Shown: positions 54,649 to 64,000 of the stretch, one piece after another
How the letters are laid out: each line of letters starts with the position of its first letter
How positions within the stretch are numbered: the stretch's first letter is position 1
Origin: CAYQJS01 sp964417895
Lineage (GTDB): Bacteria > Chloroflexota > UBA6077 > SHYK01
Direction of reading: 5' to 3'
DNA: 64,000 nt
Assembly: GCA_964417895.1 (NCBI GenBank)
Contig: CAYQJS010000001.1
Span: 124,001-188,000 of the forward strand
Program-made: the position numbers and the translations under genes
Notes under the pieces: generated by a model
The model's input: the letters and a program-made list of their open reading frames with translations, nothing else
The model's database searches: none
What the model was told of the DNA's origin: nothing

Positions 54649-56067
54649 ATGTCAGACCACGATGGCATGACGCTATTGTTCACAGGCAGCTCGTTTATCG
54701 CGCACCCCTTATCCGTGTTCCGTGACGAGGGTTTCCTCAAAGCAATCGATCTGATGAAGAACACGGATGTCACCTTCGCGAATCCAGAGTGCTGCATCAT
54801 CGATGGGGATGAATGGCCCAATTACGGCTCGGGGATGGGTTGGGCAGGATCCTACTTTGCCGCCCCTCCCATGATGGTCGACGAGCTCAAGTTCATGGGC
54901 ATCAGCGCCCTCTACGCGGCCAACAACCACGTATCCGATTTCGGGGAGAGGGGCATCCTGTCCATGATGAAGCATCTACGCCGAGGCGGGTTGCCTTTCG
55001 CCGGTATCGGGGCGAGTCTCTCCGAAGCTTCGGAGCCTTGCTACATCTGGACTGAGCATGGCCGGGTAGCGCTTATGGCCATGGCGGACTGGGGTCCGCG
55101 TCAGAACCTGGACCTAGGAGCCCCGTGGCCAGCCGGGTACATGCCTTCGGATGAGGGACCTTGGTACACCTCGCGACCTGGCGTCAACTTGCTCCGGTAT
55201 GACGCGGCAATCCATGTGGACCGAGAATCGTTCGACCAGCTGCGGCGCATGAGTCAGCAGCTCGACTGGGAGAGGGCAAAGACCGCGCGCCGCACGGGAG
55301 GAAGCTCGTCTACGATGCCGGTGCCCTGGCCGACCGCCATCGGGTGGGAGAAGGATACAGCGACCGAGTTCTACTTCATGGGAAGGCAGTTCGTGGTGGG
55401 GGAAGAGTTCGGGTTCTCCACGTTCCCCTACCAGGAAGACCTTGACCGACTCTATCAGCAGATTCGGAGCGCACGACGCCAGGCCGAAGTGGTGGTGGTT
55501 GCGCTCCACGACCAGATCCACGACCCTGGCAAGGACCTCAAGACCCACGACTACATCCGCACGACGGCTTACGGGGCTATCGATGCCGGCGCGGACGTTT
55601 TCATCTGCAATGGTGGCACGGCGAGAGGCGTCGAGATTTACAAGGGCAAGGTCATCCTGCACGGTCAGGGTGGGGGATTCGGCCTCTCAAACATGCAGGT
55701 CGAGCACGTGCCGGAGAGCCTCTTGCGGCGAAAGGGTTTGGGCCCCGAGAGCACCACGGCTGATTTCTACGGCAAACGCGAGTCCGACCACGTGCGCAGC
55801 CAAGAGGCGGGCGGCCTCCCACCTATCCTCACACGGGATACCGAACACGTGATTCAGGCGGTGGTCTTCGACCAGAGCTTCGAAGCGCAAGAGGTGCGAG
55901 CCTACCCGATTGCTCGGCCGGGTGGGACGCGTGAGAGAGTGGCGGGACTGGTCGAGCCGGGGAGCGAGGTCTTCAATCGGGCGATCCAACGGGCCACCGA
56001 CCTATGCAAGCCCTTCGGCACCACCTTCGACGTGCGCGACAGCTACGGAGCTCTCGCGGTCAGGTAA
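54649..56067 (+). CDS. CapA-like protein, divergent group (third copy)
   Basis: 472 residues; ATG 54649 after AAGGAGGCACGA, 10 bases past the SMP-30 stop. It is a close relative of the 25430 protein: FRDEGFLKAIDLMKNTDVTF, IIDGDEWPNYGSGMGWAG, NNHVSDFGERGILSMMKHLR, EKDTATEFYFMGRQFVVGEE. The canonical GHHPH is again replaced, here by CNGGTARGVEIYKGK. No signal peptide. Its place at the end of a cupin/lactonase operon supports a metabolic rather than capsule role. Confidence 0.8.
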   Translation: MSDHDGMTLLFTGSSFIAHPLSVFRDEGFLKAIDLMKNTDVTFANPECCIIDGDEWPNYGSGMGWAGSYFAAPPMMVDELKFMGISALYAANNHVSDFGERGILSMMKHLRRGGLPFAGIGASLSEASEPCYIWTEHGRVALMAMADWGPRQNLDLGAPWPAGYMPSDEGPWYTSRPGVNLLRYDAAIHVDRESFDQLRRMSQQLDWERAKTARRTGGSSSTMPVPWPTAIGWEKDTATEFYFMGRQFVVGEEFGFSTFPYQEDLDRLYQQIRSARRQAEVVVVALHDQIHDPGKDLKTHDYIRTTAYGAIDAGADVFICNGGTARGVEIYKGKVILHGQGGGFGLSNMQVEHVPESLLRRKGLGPESTTADFYGKRESDHVRSQEAGGLPPILTRDTEHVIQAVVFDQSFEAQEVRAYPIARPGGTRERVAGLVEPGSEVFNRAIQRATDLCKPFGTTFDVRDSYGALAVR

Positions 56068-56152
56068 TTGGAGTCGAAAGTCGGCCCTTCGCCACACGGA
56101 GGCGTCGTTCCGCCCCTGCCCAGGCAAACGCTGTCTTCCACGAAGGCCAGCT

Positions 56153-57850
56153 CTACTTCACATCCCATTCGTATACATTGCCGAAGTATTCCGGCAGCAC
56201 GTTGCTGATGCGATTGGCGACGATGGTCGCGTTTGCGCCGCGGTACAGGTACATTACGACCACCTGTTCAGTGAGATGCCGAAAGATCGACCTCAGGATG
56301 TCCACTCGCTCCCGCATAGGCAGGGTTACGTAGAACCGGTCGATCAGGCCGTCCAGCTCAGGGGTCGCGTAGCTGCCGTCATTTCTTCCTCGGTAGCCGT
56401 TTTCGGGCGTCGCCAACTCAGCCGTGCGGATGTCCCTTAGATTGCGGAAGTTCCCGTAGTTACCGCCACTCTCGAATGCAGGGAAGGTGAGCCGATACTC
56501 CAGATCAGACGCGCGAGCACGAGGGATCATCACCGGCTCTGTGGCCACGCCTGCCGTACGCCACTGATCGGCAACCGCCAGTACTCGCCGGAAGTTCTCC
56601 CCCTCCGTCGCACGGATCTCGACTGCCAGTCGTTGTCCAGCTGCATCCTGGAATATCCCATCGGCGCCGCGGGTGTACCCCAGCCCTTCGAGGAGCCGGG
56701 ACGACGTTGCGGGGTCGTGGTCATACCGCACCACTGCGTCTTCAGCTTCCCGGTACGCCGGGTGGTCGATTGGCAGACCGCTGTGGGCAATGGTGCCGAA
56801 CCCCTCCGTTAACCCCGCCGCCAACTCGTTCCGGTCGAGCGCGTGGTAGAGAGCACGTCGGAACTGCAGGTTTCTGATGATGGGCGGGTTTGGGTTCCGA
56901 TGCTGGATCTGCACCTGGCTTGGGGTGCTGGCGGGAGTCATCACAATCGCCCCGTCGCGCCACTGGTTCCGGAGTTCAGAAGCCTGGTCCAGGGATATTC
57001 CTCGCCCGAGGGGTAGCTCGACTGCGCCCGCGAGGATGTTGGCCACCAGCGTCGGTGAGGAGGTTATGAACCTCACTTCGATCTCGTGGATTTTCGGGCG
57101 GCCCAGCACGTATCCGTCGTTGGCGGTGAGGATGATGTGGCTGTCCCGGACCCACTCCTGGACGCGATAGGGGCCGGTCCCCACGAAGTCTGACGTCCAG
57201 AAGGGCAGTTGGGAGAATGTGGCCTTGTTGGCCAGGTAAGGTCCTTCGAGAATGTGTCGTGGCAGTGGTAGAGCGCCACGGGCAAGCCCCGCTGCGAAGA
57301 GCTCATCCGCTTCAATGGAGGGACGTTTCCACCGCACCGTGACCGTGCGAGAGTTGGGCGCCTCAATGGCATCGATGGCCGTGAATCGCGCGTCGTGGAT
57401 GAAATCGAGCTCTTCGTCCTGCAGCACTTTTGCGGTGAAGACGACGTCCTCTGCGCTAAAGGGGACGCCGTCCTGCCAACGGGCATTGGGTCGGAGTTTC
57501 CACGTTGTCTCCATGCGTCCGTCCGCCAGGAGCGTCCAGAGGCCGTTCTCAACGCTGGGTGCTGCCTCAGCGAGCTGCGGCTCGAAAGGCTCGCGAACTC
57601 CCCTGATAGTGAGCCCGGCGTTCACCAGCATCTCGAACTCCGCCGTCCCCGGTGGGTCGGACGAAGTGCTAGCGAATATGCGGTTCGCCCGAACCAGCGT
57701 TCCGGTGGTTGCGGCCGTGATCCGCTTTCTGGCGGCTGGCTCCTGCACGACGCCCTCCTGCGTCACCATGGACCGAGGCTGCGGCGCGCAGGCCGAGCCA
57801 AGCAGTACAGCCGCGAAAGCGAGGGGGACAAACTTTTCCCAGCCAGCCAT
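56153..57850 (-). CDS. family-5 solute-binding lipoprotein, copy F
   Basis: 565 residues. I set the start at ATG 57850 (MAGWEKFVPLAFAAVLLGSAC, lipobox GSAC) because GTAGGAGCGACG precedes it. Core: RMETTWKLRPNARWQDGVPF. Other blocks: VGTGPYRVQEWVRDSHIILT, YVLGRPKIHEIEVRF, FRRALYHALDRNELAAG. C-terminus YFGNVYEWDVK. Subfamily 2. It is the third gene of a minus-strand unit SBP G - MmgE - SBP F. Confidence 0.92.
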   Translation of the reverse strand: MAGWEKFVPLAFAAVLLGSACAPQPRSMVTQEGVVQEPAARKRITAATTGTLVRANRIFASTSSDPPGTAEFEMLVNAGLTIRGVREPFEPQLAEAAPSVENGLWTLLADGRMETTWKLRPNARWQDGVPFSAEDVVFTAKVLQDEELDFIHDARFTAIDAIEAPNSRTVTVRWKRPSIEADELFAAGLARGALPLPRHILEGPYLANKATFSQLPFWTSDFVGTGPYRVQEWVRDSHIILTANDGYVLGRPKIHEIEVRFITSSPTLVANILAGAVELPLGRGISLDQASELRNQWRDGAIVMTPASTPSQVQIQHRNPNPPIIRNLQFRRALYHALDRNELAAGLTEGFGTIAHSGLPIDHPAYREAEDAVVRYDHDPATSSRLLEGLGYTRGADGIFQDAAGQRLAVEIRATEGENFRRVLAVADQWRTAGVATEPVMIPRARASDLEYRLTFPAFESGGNYGNFRNLRDIRTAELATPENGYRGRNDGSYATPELDGLIDRFYVTLPMRERVDILRSIFRHLTEQVVVMYLYRGANATIVANRISNVLPEYFGNVYEWDVK

Positions 57851-57867
57851 CGTCGCTCCTACGTTGT

Positions 57868-59277
57868 TCAAGCCTGATCTGCCATCTTCAGGGTCAGCCC
57901 GATGAGCTTGTCCGCTCTGTCCAGCCTTTCCAGGTCAGACACCGCGGCGATCAGGTCGTCGAACTGGGACTTTGGAATGGGTAGATCCGGCAGCCGCGCC
58001 GGGATTCGCCTGATCTCCTCCCCCAGGTCCCACATGAATTCTCTGCCGGTAGATTCGGCAGTGTAGCTGTCGCCGTTCTTCGTATGGACCGTGATCCTGG
58101 GCCCGAACAGCTTCTGCGTTTTCGATGGAGTGATATGGACCTTCGTCATAATCTCGAGAACTTCCGGCGGGTCGTTATGGGTCCTCGAATGGGTGCGCCC
58201 AACCCACTGCCTCGCGGCGGGATAACCTCTCATGACAATCCCGTACGCCGAAAAGTAGTGTGTGCTGCCAACGCGGGGTTCTGAGGACGCGGCTCGCGGA
58301 AACGCTGAATCGGGAACTTGAGCCTCGAGCCAGTTCACGACCAGTTCCACTCTTTCTACGTCGGCAGGCTTTATGTCGTGGTCCGCACAGAGCCGAGCCA
58401 TTACGTCCACGTGAGGTCCGTTGTAGCCGCCCGTCGGATAGATCTTGTGAACCGTGTCCAGAATTTCCCACCTGCTCCCGAGGTCGGAGTAAATTCTGTC
58501 CAAGCTACTATTCTTCGGCCCCTGGAACACATAGCGGAGCTTGCCCTGGTTGTTGCCTATGAATGAGTGATAGAAGCCCCCATCGCCCTCGAAGGTTGTC
58601 TCCCCACCCTTCGTTCCCGATCGGGCCAGCAGGACCGCCAGCATGGCGTTCCTCACCGAGGCTGCCTCGCGTGGGATTCTTCCCCCACTCTTCGTCCCCT
58701 CGGCGTTCCCGCTTGCCAGGCTCACGCAGAGGGCGAGAACGCTGTTCAACTGGTCCTCGTTCAAGCGCATGAGCTTGGCCGCGGCAACGGCAGCACCGAA
58801 AATGCCGAAGACCGCTCCCGGGTGAAATCCCCGGGCCATCACGGATGGGGGGTACTCGCCGGTCAGTCTTTCCTGAACCTCATATCCCGCCACCACGGCG
58901 GAGATGAAGTCCTTACCTGAAGCCTCCTCGCCCTCAACTACAGCCAGTGCCCCTGGGAAGACGCTGCGCCCGGGGTGAGTGATCATTCTGTAGGTGTCTT
59001 CTATCGAATGGTGGATCAGATCGTTGACGTGAGCTGCGCCCGCTTTTGTGACCCTGGCCCCATCCACCAGGATTGTGCTTCCGCCCTGAGCGACGCTTTC
59101 CTCTTCCTTTACCAGACGGATGGCTTCCTGAACCTCTGGTGCAGCATAGCCCTCCAGGGCGCCAGCAAAGAAATGAAGAGTCAAAGCTTTGGCCTTATCC
59201 ACAACCCGGGGCGGCAAGTCGGAAAAGCTCAGCTCGTGAACGAACTGCGCAAGTTGCCGGCTAATTGATCCGGTCAT
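57868..59277 (-). CDS. MmgE/PrpD family protein, divergent branch
   Basis: 469 residues. Unlike the other MmgE genes of the window, it starts ISRQLAQFVHELSFSDLPPR. It carries HVNDLIHHSIEDTYRMITHP, GFHPGAVFGIFGAAVAAAKL, SLASGNAEGTKSGGRIPREA and DTVHKIYPTGGYNGPHVDVM. This is a more classical PrpD-like pattern and probably an independent acquisition. It is sandwiched between two SBP genes on the same strand with gaps of 40 and 17 bases. Confidence 0.88.
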   Translation of the reverse strand: MTGSISRQLAQFVHELSFSDLPPRVVDKAKALTLHFFAGALEGYAAPEVQEAIRLVKEEESVAQGGSTILVDGARVTKAGAAHVNDLIHHSIEDTYRMITHPGRSVFPGALAVVEGEEASGKDFISAVVAGYEVQERLTGEYPPSVMARGFHPGAVFGIFGAAVAAAKLMRLNEDQLNSVLALCVSLASGNAEGTKSGGRIPREAASVRNAMLAVLLARSGTKGGETTFEGDGGFYHSFIGNNQGKLRYVFQGPKNSSLDRIYSDLGSRWEILDTVHKIYPTGGYNGPHVDVMARLCADHDIKPADVERVELVVNWLEAQVPDSAFPRAASSEPRVGSTHYFSAYGIVMRGYPAARQWVGRTHSRTHNDPPEVLEIMTKVHITPSKTQKLFGPRITVHTKNGDSYTAESTGREFMWDLGEEIRRIPARLPDLPIPKSQFDDLIAAVSDLERLDRADKLIGLTLKMADQA

Positions 59278-59317
59278 CCCTTCATCCGTTGGGAGGAGCG
59301 TTCAGTGGCGTCATGGC

Positions 59318-61018
59318 CTACTTCACGTCCCACTCGTGGGCGTTGCCGAAATAGGCCGGTATCACGTTGCTGATGCGATTGTCGACCATGGTGGCGCTCG
59401 CGCTGTAGTACAGGTACATCACGACCACCTGGTCGGTCAGGTGCCGGTAGATCGACCTGAGGATGTCCACGCGCTCTCGGAGCGGCACCGTCACGTAGAA
59501 CCGGTCGATCAGGCTGTCCAGCTCCGCGTTCGCGTAGCTCCCGTCATTTCTTCCTCGGTAGCTGTTTGCCGCCGTCGGCAGCTCAGACGTGCGGATGTCC
59601 TTCAGGTTCTGGAAGTTCCCATAGTTACCCCCGCTCTCGAAAGCGGGAAAGGTAAGCCGGTATTCACGGTCAGACGCCCGGGCGCGCGGGATCATCACGG
59701 GCTCTGTGGCCACGCCCGCCCTGCGCCACTGATCAGCTACCGCCAGCACCCGGGGGAAATTGTCCCCCTCCGTCGCACGGATCTCGACGCCCAGCCGTTG
59801 GCCTGCCGCATCCTGGAACACCCCGTCGGCACCGCGGGTGTAGCCCAGTCCTTCTATGAGCCGTGCCGCCGTTGCCGGGTCGTAGTCATACTTCACTACG
59901 GCATCTTCGGCTTGCCGATAGACCGGATGGTCCATCGGCAGCCCGTGGTGGGCGACGGTGCCAAATCCAGCTGTTAACCCGGGTGCCATCTCCCCCCGGT
60001 CGAGGCCTTGGTAGAGAGCGCGCCGGAACTGCACGTTCCCGATGATCGCCGGGTTGGGGTTCCGATGCTGAATGAAGAGCTGAATGGGCGTGCTGTTCGG
60101 CGTTATCAGCACCGCCCCGTCGCGCCACTGGTTACGTAGCTCAGACGCCTGGTCCAGCGAAATTCCGCGCCCCAGAGGCAGCTCCACCGCGCCAGCGAGG
60201 ATATTGGCCACCAGGGTGGGAGATGAGGGGATGAATTTGACCTCGATCGTGTCGATCTTGGGACGGCCCAACACGTATCCGTCGTTTGCCGACAACAGCA
60301 CGTGGCTATCCTGGACCCACTCCTGGATCCGATATGGCCCCGTTCCGACGAAGTCCGAGGTCCAGAAGGGCAGCTGTGGGAATGTGGCTTTGTTGGCCAG
60401 ATAGTGCTCTTCGAGGATATGTCGTGGGAGCGGCAGGGCGCCACGGTCAAGGTACCCGGTGAACAGCTCATCCGCGTCGATGGAAGGCCGCTTCCACCGC
60501 ACGGTGACCGTGCGAGCGTCTGGGGCCTCGATCGCCTCGATAGCCGCAAATCTCGGGTCCTGAATGAAATCGAGTTCGTCGTCCTGGAGGACCTTTGCAG
60601 TAAAGATAATGTCCTCCGGACTGAAAGGGGTGCCATCCTGCCAGCGGGCGTTGGGCCGGAGCTTCCACGTCGTCTCCATGCGCCCGTCGGGGAAGACTTT
60701 CCAGAGGCCGTTCTCAACGCTGGGCGCCGCCTCAGCGAGCTGCGGCTCGAGGGGCTCGCGAATTCCCTTGATTGTGAGCCCTGCGTTCACCAGCACCGCG
60801 AACTCCGCGGTTCCTGGCGCGTCAGCCCCTCCCCCGGTGAAGACTCGGATCGCCCTAAACAATGTCCCGTTAGTCGCCGCCGTGATCCGCTTCTTTACGG
60901 CCGGTTCCTGCCCGACGGGCGGCGCCTGCCCGACGGTGGACTGAGTCTGTGGCGCGCAAGCCGAGATGAGAAGCGCTGCAACCAGGGTGAGTAATCCGAA
61001 ACTCTTGCAGCTGTCCAT
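59318..61018 (-). CDS. family-5 solute-binding lipoprotein, copy G
   Basis: 566 residues. Start ATG 61018 (MDSCKSFGLLTLVAALLISAC) with AGAGGA upstream; a codon 21 bases earlier is possible. Core: RMETTWKLRPNARWQDGTPF. Other blocks: VGTGPYRIQEWVQDSHVLLS, YVLGRPKIDTIEVKF. C-terminus YFGNAHEWDVK. Very close to copies E and F, so the three arose by recent duplication; small differences in the ligand lobes may give different specificity. Confidence 0.92.
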   Translation of the reverse strand: MDSCKSFGLLTLVAALLISACAPQTQSTVGQAPPVGQEPAVKKRITAATNGTLFRAIRVFTGGGADAPGTAEFAVLVNAGLTIKGIREPLEPQLAEAAPSVENGLWKVFPDGRMETTWKLRPNARWQDGTPFSPEDIIFTAKVLQDDELDFIQDPRFAAIEAIEAPDARTVTVRWKRPSIDADELFTGYLDRGALPLPRHILEEHYLANKATFPQLPFWTSDFVGTGPYRIQEWVQDSHVLLSANDGYVLGRPKIDTIEVKFIPSSPTLVANILAGAVELPLGRGISLDQASELRNQWRDGAVLITPNSTPIQLFIQHRNPNPAIIGNVQFRRALYQGLDRGEMAPGLTAGFGTVAHHGLPMDHPVYRQAEDAVVKYDYDPATAARLIEGLGYTRGADGVFQDAAGQRLGVEIRATEGDNFPRVLAVADQWRRAGVATEPVMIPRARASDREYRLTFPAFESGGNYGNFQNLKDIRTSELPTAANSYRGRNDGSYANAELDSLIDRFYVTVPLRERVDILRSIYRHLTDQVVVMYLYYSASATMVDNRISNVIPAYFGNAHEWDVK

Positions 61019-61482
61019 ATTTATTCCTCTGTCCTTCATCCTCAGCGTCCTAATTCCCGAGCGGAGCGCCTCCTCGCCTGGCGAAGTCTGCCGGGCTAGG
61101 AAGCTAAAGCCCTTTCTTGTGCGCGAGTGGGCCCATTGTGGAGCAAGGCGCAGCGACGGGCAAGCCGTCGGGGGACGAGCGTCGAAGGGCCCTGCGGCGA
61201 AACAGGCTCACTGCTGTTGTGACGCAATCCTGGCGCCGTTTGCGGCTGGGGCTGAGTTGGCCCGGCAAGCGGGGGAGAACGGCCCAACTCCCACAGGGGA
61301 GGGGTTGGGAAGGAGGCAGCCCTGGTTGTTGCGCCGGCCCGCCAAGGGTTTGTGCCAGAGATCCGGCCCTGCCGGTTTTTGGGCGTCGATAGTGCGGCGC
61401 GAGCGATTCATGAGCACGCCGAGAGCCTACTGCGTAAGCAGTGCCACCGACTCCTCAGCATTCTCCTCCGCGAGGCTCTGAC
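61019..61482. other. 464-bp region without a supported gene
   Basis: Upstream of SBP copy G and downstream of the decayed SBP copy H. I see no motif-bearing frame. It should hold the promoter of the SBP G operon on the minus strand, but no good hexamer pair stands out. A small hairpin CTACTGCGTAAGCAGTG lies near 61430. Confidence 0.55.
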
Positions 61483-62455
61483 CTATTCGACGGTCCACTC
61501 CTCGCTGTTGAACAGGTAACTCCGGCTGTTGGCCCCGCCACTGTATCCTTTGATGCCGCCGACGTTGCGGAGGCCGGCTGCTGGCTTCACGTCGTAGATC
61601 AGCGTCGGCTTCGCCACATCCATGGTGAAGAGGCGCTCCGTCGCCACCGTGATGTCGTCCCGCTCGGCGCGCTGCAAGGTGGCGTTCTGGCGGAACACGA
61701 GGGCGTCGAACTCGGGATTCGCGTAGCTCCCGCTGTTCGGCCCGGCGAAGCGGTTCTCGGGTCGTGGGATCTCGGCGCTCGTTATGGTCCTGTAGCCACC
61801 CGGGTCACCGCCCGAGACGTCGAACCCCGGGAAGCTCGCCTGGAACTCTCGATCGCTCCCCTGTGGGATGCCGAACTGCCGCCCATTGAGGCCCGCCCGC
61901 TTCCAGTAGTCGACCACGACCGTCGCGGCAGTCGTGCGGATCGTGTTCGTAGCGCCCGCCCACACCTCGATATCGAATAGCTGCCCGGCAGGGTTGCGGA
62001 ACATCCCGTCGGCGCCCTTGCCCCAGCCGGCCTTCAGTGAGCAGCTCTTCCGTCCGCCGGATATCAAACGGGTACTTTGCGATCGCCTGCTCGATTCGCG
62101 GATACAGGTAGTGGTCCCGGGGGAAGGTGGTGTCGGACGCTGTGGAAAGGCCGGTGGTCGCGGCTTCAGCCAGCGCATCCCGGTCGATTGCGTGGATGAG
62201 CGCGCGCCTCACGCGGACGTCTCGTAGCGCCGGCTGGTAGTTGGGCACGTCGCGGAACTGCGTGCGCAACGTGAGTGTATTGGCGACGGAGATGTATACG
62301 AGCCCGGCGCTGCTCGCCGTCCACTGGTCACGGAGCACGGAGGCCTGGTCCGCGGTGAGCGCCTCACTGAAGTCGATGACGCCCGATAGCAGCCGCGCCA
62401 CCCTGGCGTTTGGATCGGGGACGAGCTCGAGACGGACCGTGTGTCTCCGCTTCGC
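61483..62455 (-). pseudogene. family-5 solute-binding protein, copy H, 5'-truncated and frameshifted
   Basis: Only the C-terminal ~60% of an SBP_bac_5 gene is recognisable: VPDPNARVARLLSGVIDFSE, RRALIHAIDRDALAEAA, PENRFAGPNSGSYANPEFDA, and an EEWTVE end. An extra T at 62033-62034 shifts the frame between EELLTE and GWGKGADGMF. On the 5' side the SBP reading stops near 62455 and joins a helical segment (LADAHDALERAAMAAGALVA) of other origin, next to a phage terminase remnant. Confidence 0.82.
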
Positions 62456-62652
62456 CTCGGCGACCAGAGCGCCCGCTGCCATCGCCGCTCTTTCGAGTGC
62501 GTCATGTGCGTCCGCCAGCGCGCGCAGATAGCGATCCGAGAGCCACTCAAGGCGCTGCTCATGGTCGACCGGCTCAGCCACGGGGCAGCCTCGATCGGCG
62601 CTCCGCAAAGCTTCCATCTTCGGGGTTTGACTGGGCGAGCAACTCGCGCCGC

Positions 62653-62990
62653 TCAAGACGCAAGAGCCGCGAAAGGACGCGACAGCGGCGTCATTGCCAG
62701 CTGTGTCTCGCCCGCCCGCAACTCGTCCAGCAGGGAGACGATGTACCCGGCCAACGGGTTAACGGCCGGCTGGCCCGTGGAACCCTTCACGAGCCGGGTC
62801 TGCTTGAAGACCGCGTTGAGCCGCTCGTACTCGTCCAGCATGCCGATCTATCGCTCGATGCGTGGAAGGTCCACGTCGCGGTCCACTACCCTCGCGAGCC
62901 GCGACCTCCAGTAGTTGATCTCGGGGAGCCAAGCTGGAGGGCGCGGGGGAAGCTGGAGATCCCGATGGCGCGACTCAGACGCGAGCGGCT
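62653..62990 (-). pseudogene. phage terminase small subunit (P27-like) remnant
   Basis: On the minus strand one frame reads PRPPAWLPEINYWRSRLARV, an in-frame TAG (62848-62850), then LDEYERLNAVFKQTRLVKGS and STGQPAVNPLAGYI, ending QLAMTPLSR. The PPAWL...W start, GSTGQP-NP centre and LTPLSR-like end are the pattern of P27-family small terminases, which recognise phage DNA for packaging. The internal stop and missing N-terminus make it a remnant. No other phage gene is visible. Confidence 0.6.
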
Positions 62991-63283
62991 CCAGCAGATC
63001 AGCCTTTTGGCGGCAGCAAGTCGTGGGGGACCAGGCCGAGCTCGAAATCGAGCGCCTCCGACCCACCGTCAACCCGAACTGAGCCGTGTCGCCCACCGGG
63101 GCGACGCAACTGGGCAGTGGGTTCTCCACCCGAAGCCGAAAAACAGCCGGTCGGCTCGTCCGGCCTGGTCGCCGGCCAATCATGAGGAGCGTGGCACGAC
63201 GCCGCTGGGCCTAGCCAGCCGCCTCCGCCGGGTCGGATGATACGAAACCCCACTCAAGCCCGCTGCTCGGTTAGTTCCCTCGC

Positions 63284-64000
63284 CTACTCCTTTAAGTGCC
63301 GATCCAGCCAGTCGAGGGTATCCGACCAGGCCCGCCGGGCGGAGGCCGCGTTGTAGATCGCTCGGTTGGTGTGGTTATGGAATGAGTGCACCGCGTAGGG
63401 GTACTTGTTCCAAGCGAAGGTCTTCGCCGCCTTCTTCATCGCCTCGTCAATAGCGGCGATCCCCTTGTTGGTCGGCTCGTCCAGCGCACCGTAGACCGCG
63501 TACACAGCCGCCTGGATAGCGTGCACGGCCCCCAGAGGTGGGTTCGCACCGTAGAAGGGCACAGCCGCCTTCAGTTCAGGGCAGACGGTGGCCATTCGCC
63601 ACGCCAGATCCCCACCGAACCCGAAACCGATCATGCCAACCGACGCGATCCCCGCCTGGCCCTTGAGCCAATCCACGACTGACTGGAGGTCCCCGACGTG
63701 CCGTTCGATCGGGATCTCGCGGAGTTTGGGGGGAACGTCCCTCTCGGGGTTACCGAAAGTGTCCGTTCCCCCCTCTCGGCTGAGAAGATCGGGCGCCACG
63801 GCGATATAGCCGACGCTCGCCAGGCCGTCTGCCACATCCCCCACATACGGCCGCAACCCTTTGTTCTCGTGGACCACGATGACACCCGGTGCGGACCTGA
63901 CCTGTGCAGGACGCGACACCAGTGCTTTCAGCTCGGTCCCGTCGGCAGGTAAGCGGACCTCCTGCCTCTCCGGTTGGTGGCTGCCTGTGAGATTCGGATT
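63284..64000 (-). CDS. dienelactone-hydrolase-family protein with altered nucleophile, 5' end outside window
   Basis: At least 238 residues; the frame is open to the window end (…EVRLPADGTELKALVSRPAQ). The alpha/beta-hydrolase pattern of dienelactone hydrolases is clear: GVIVVHENKGLRPYV, DLQSVVDWLKG, VYGALDEPTNKGI with the acid Asp, and YAVHSFHNHTNR with the His. The nucleophile elbow, normally GFCFGG, reads GFGFGG, so the catalytic cysteine is Gly. It probably does not act as a classical dienelactone hydrolase. Confidence 0.85.
   Translation of the reverse strand, partial: NPNLTGSHQPERQEVRLPADGTELKALVSRPAQVRSAPGVIVVHENKGLRPYVGDVADGLASVGYIAVAPDLLSREGGTDTFGNPERDVPPKLREIPIERHVGDLQSVVDWLKGQAGIASVGMIGFGFGGDLAWRMATVCPELKAAVPFYGANPPLGAVHAIQAAVYAVYGALDEPTNKGIAAIDEAMKKAAKTFAWNKYPYAVHSFHNHTNRAIYNAASARRAWSDTLDWLDRHLKE

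Noticed and set aside
61117..61417. Small frames in 61.0-61.5 kb as genes
   Set aside because: They are short, arginine/proline-rich, overlapping on both strands and without ribosome-binding sites or motifs.

Overview
The window is high-GC bacterial DNA with one 100-base run of N (5369-5468), so it is a draft or metagenome-assembled scaffold. I infer a Chloroflexota (Dehalococcoidia/SAR202-like) organism. The grounds are the order dprA-topA-pepP-efp-BCCP-like-xseA-xseB, dispersed GC-rich palindromes and the 16-residue in-frame repeat HPELVEGQAHHERTPA, and a large paralogous set of oxidoreductases, MmgE/PrpD proteins and solute-binding lipoproteins. Assignment by marker-gene phylogeny was not possible here.

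Region 1 (1-9.4 kb) is core genome: a partial MFS transporter, dprA, topA, an M24 peptidase, efp, a biotin-carrier-like protein lacking its biotin lysine, xseA/xseB, a shortened WYL regulator and two tRNAs (Arg-GCG, Lys-CUU). Small palindromic repeats have entered coding regions here (topA, the M24 N-terminus, the BCCP-like N-terminus).

Region 2 (9.4-39 kb) starts just after tRNA-Lys and is an accessory catabolic island. First comes an amidohydrolase / ABC solute-binding / fused ABC permease operon with no ATPase. Then follow repeated permutations of five families: MmgE/PrpD, LLM flavin oxidoreductase, family-5 solute-binding lipoprotein (SBP_bac_5), CapA-like protein and COG2159-type amidohydrolase. 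Among them sit a 4,5-dihydroxyphthalate-decarboxylase-like protein, a NicX/M29-like fragment and a PIN toxin-antitoxin pair. Several members are broken or chimeric, so the array is actively rearranging.

Region 3 (39.1-47.3 kb) is a block of different character bounded by ~98-bp direct repeats that are about 96% identical. It holds two DGPF(YCII)-ECF sigma pairs with GTGA overlaps, a decayed second type of ECF sigma factor, a TetR regulator divergent from an FAD monooxygenase with a clear operator, a VOC protein and a DUF1761 membrane protein.

Region 4 (47.4-64 kb) returns to the catabolic array: a frameshifted SBP, then an SDR / two bicupins / double SMP-30 / CapA operon, then an SBP-MmgE-SBP operon on the minus strand. 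After these come a decayed SBP fused to a phage terminase-small-subunit remnant and a dienelactone-hydrolase-like protein running off the end.

Taken together, the accessory part looks like a modular uptake-and-degradation system. Seven lipoprotein receptors and one receptor fragment are linked to enzyme pairs, with no cognate permease or ATPase for the family-5 receptors in the window. The substrate is unknown; the enzyme families suggest aromatic or N-heterocyclic acids, but that is inference.
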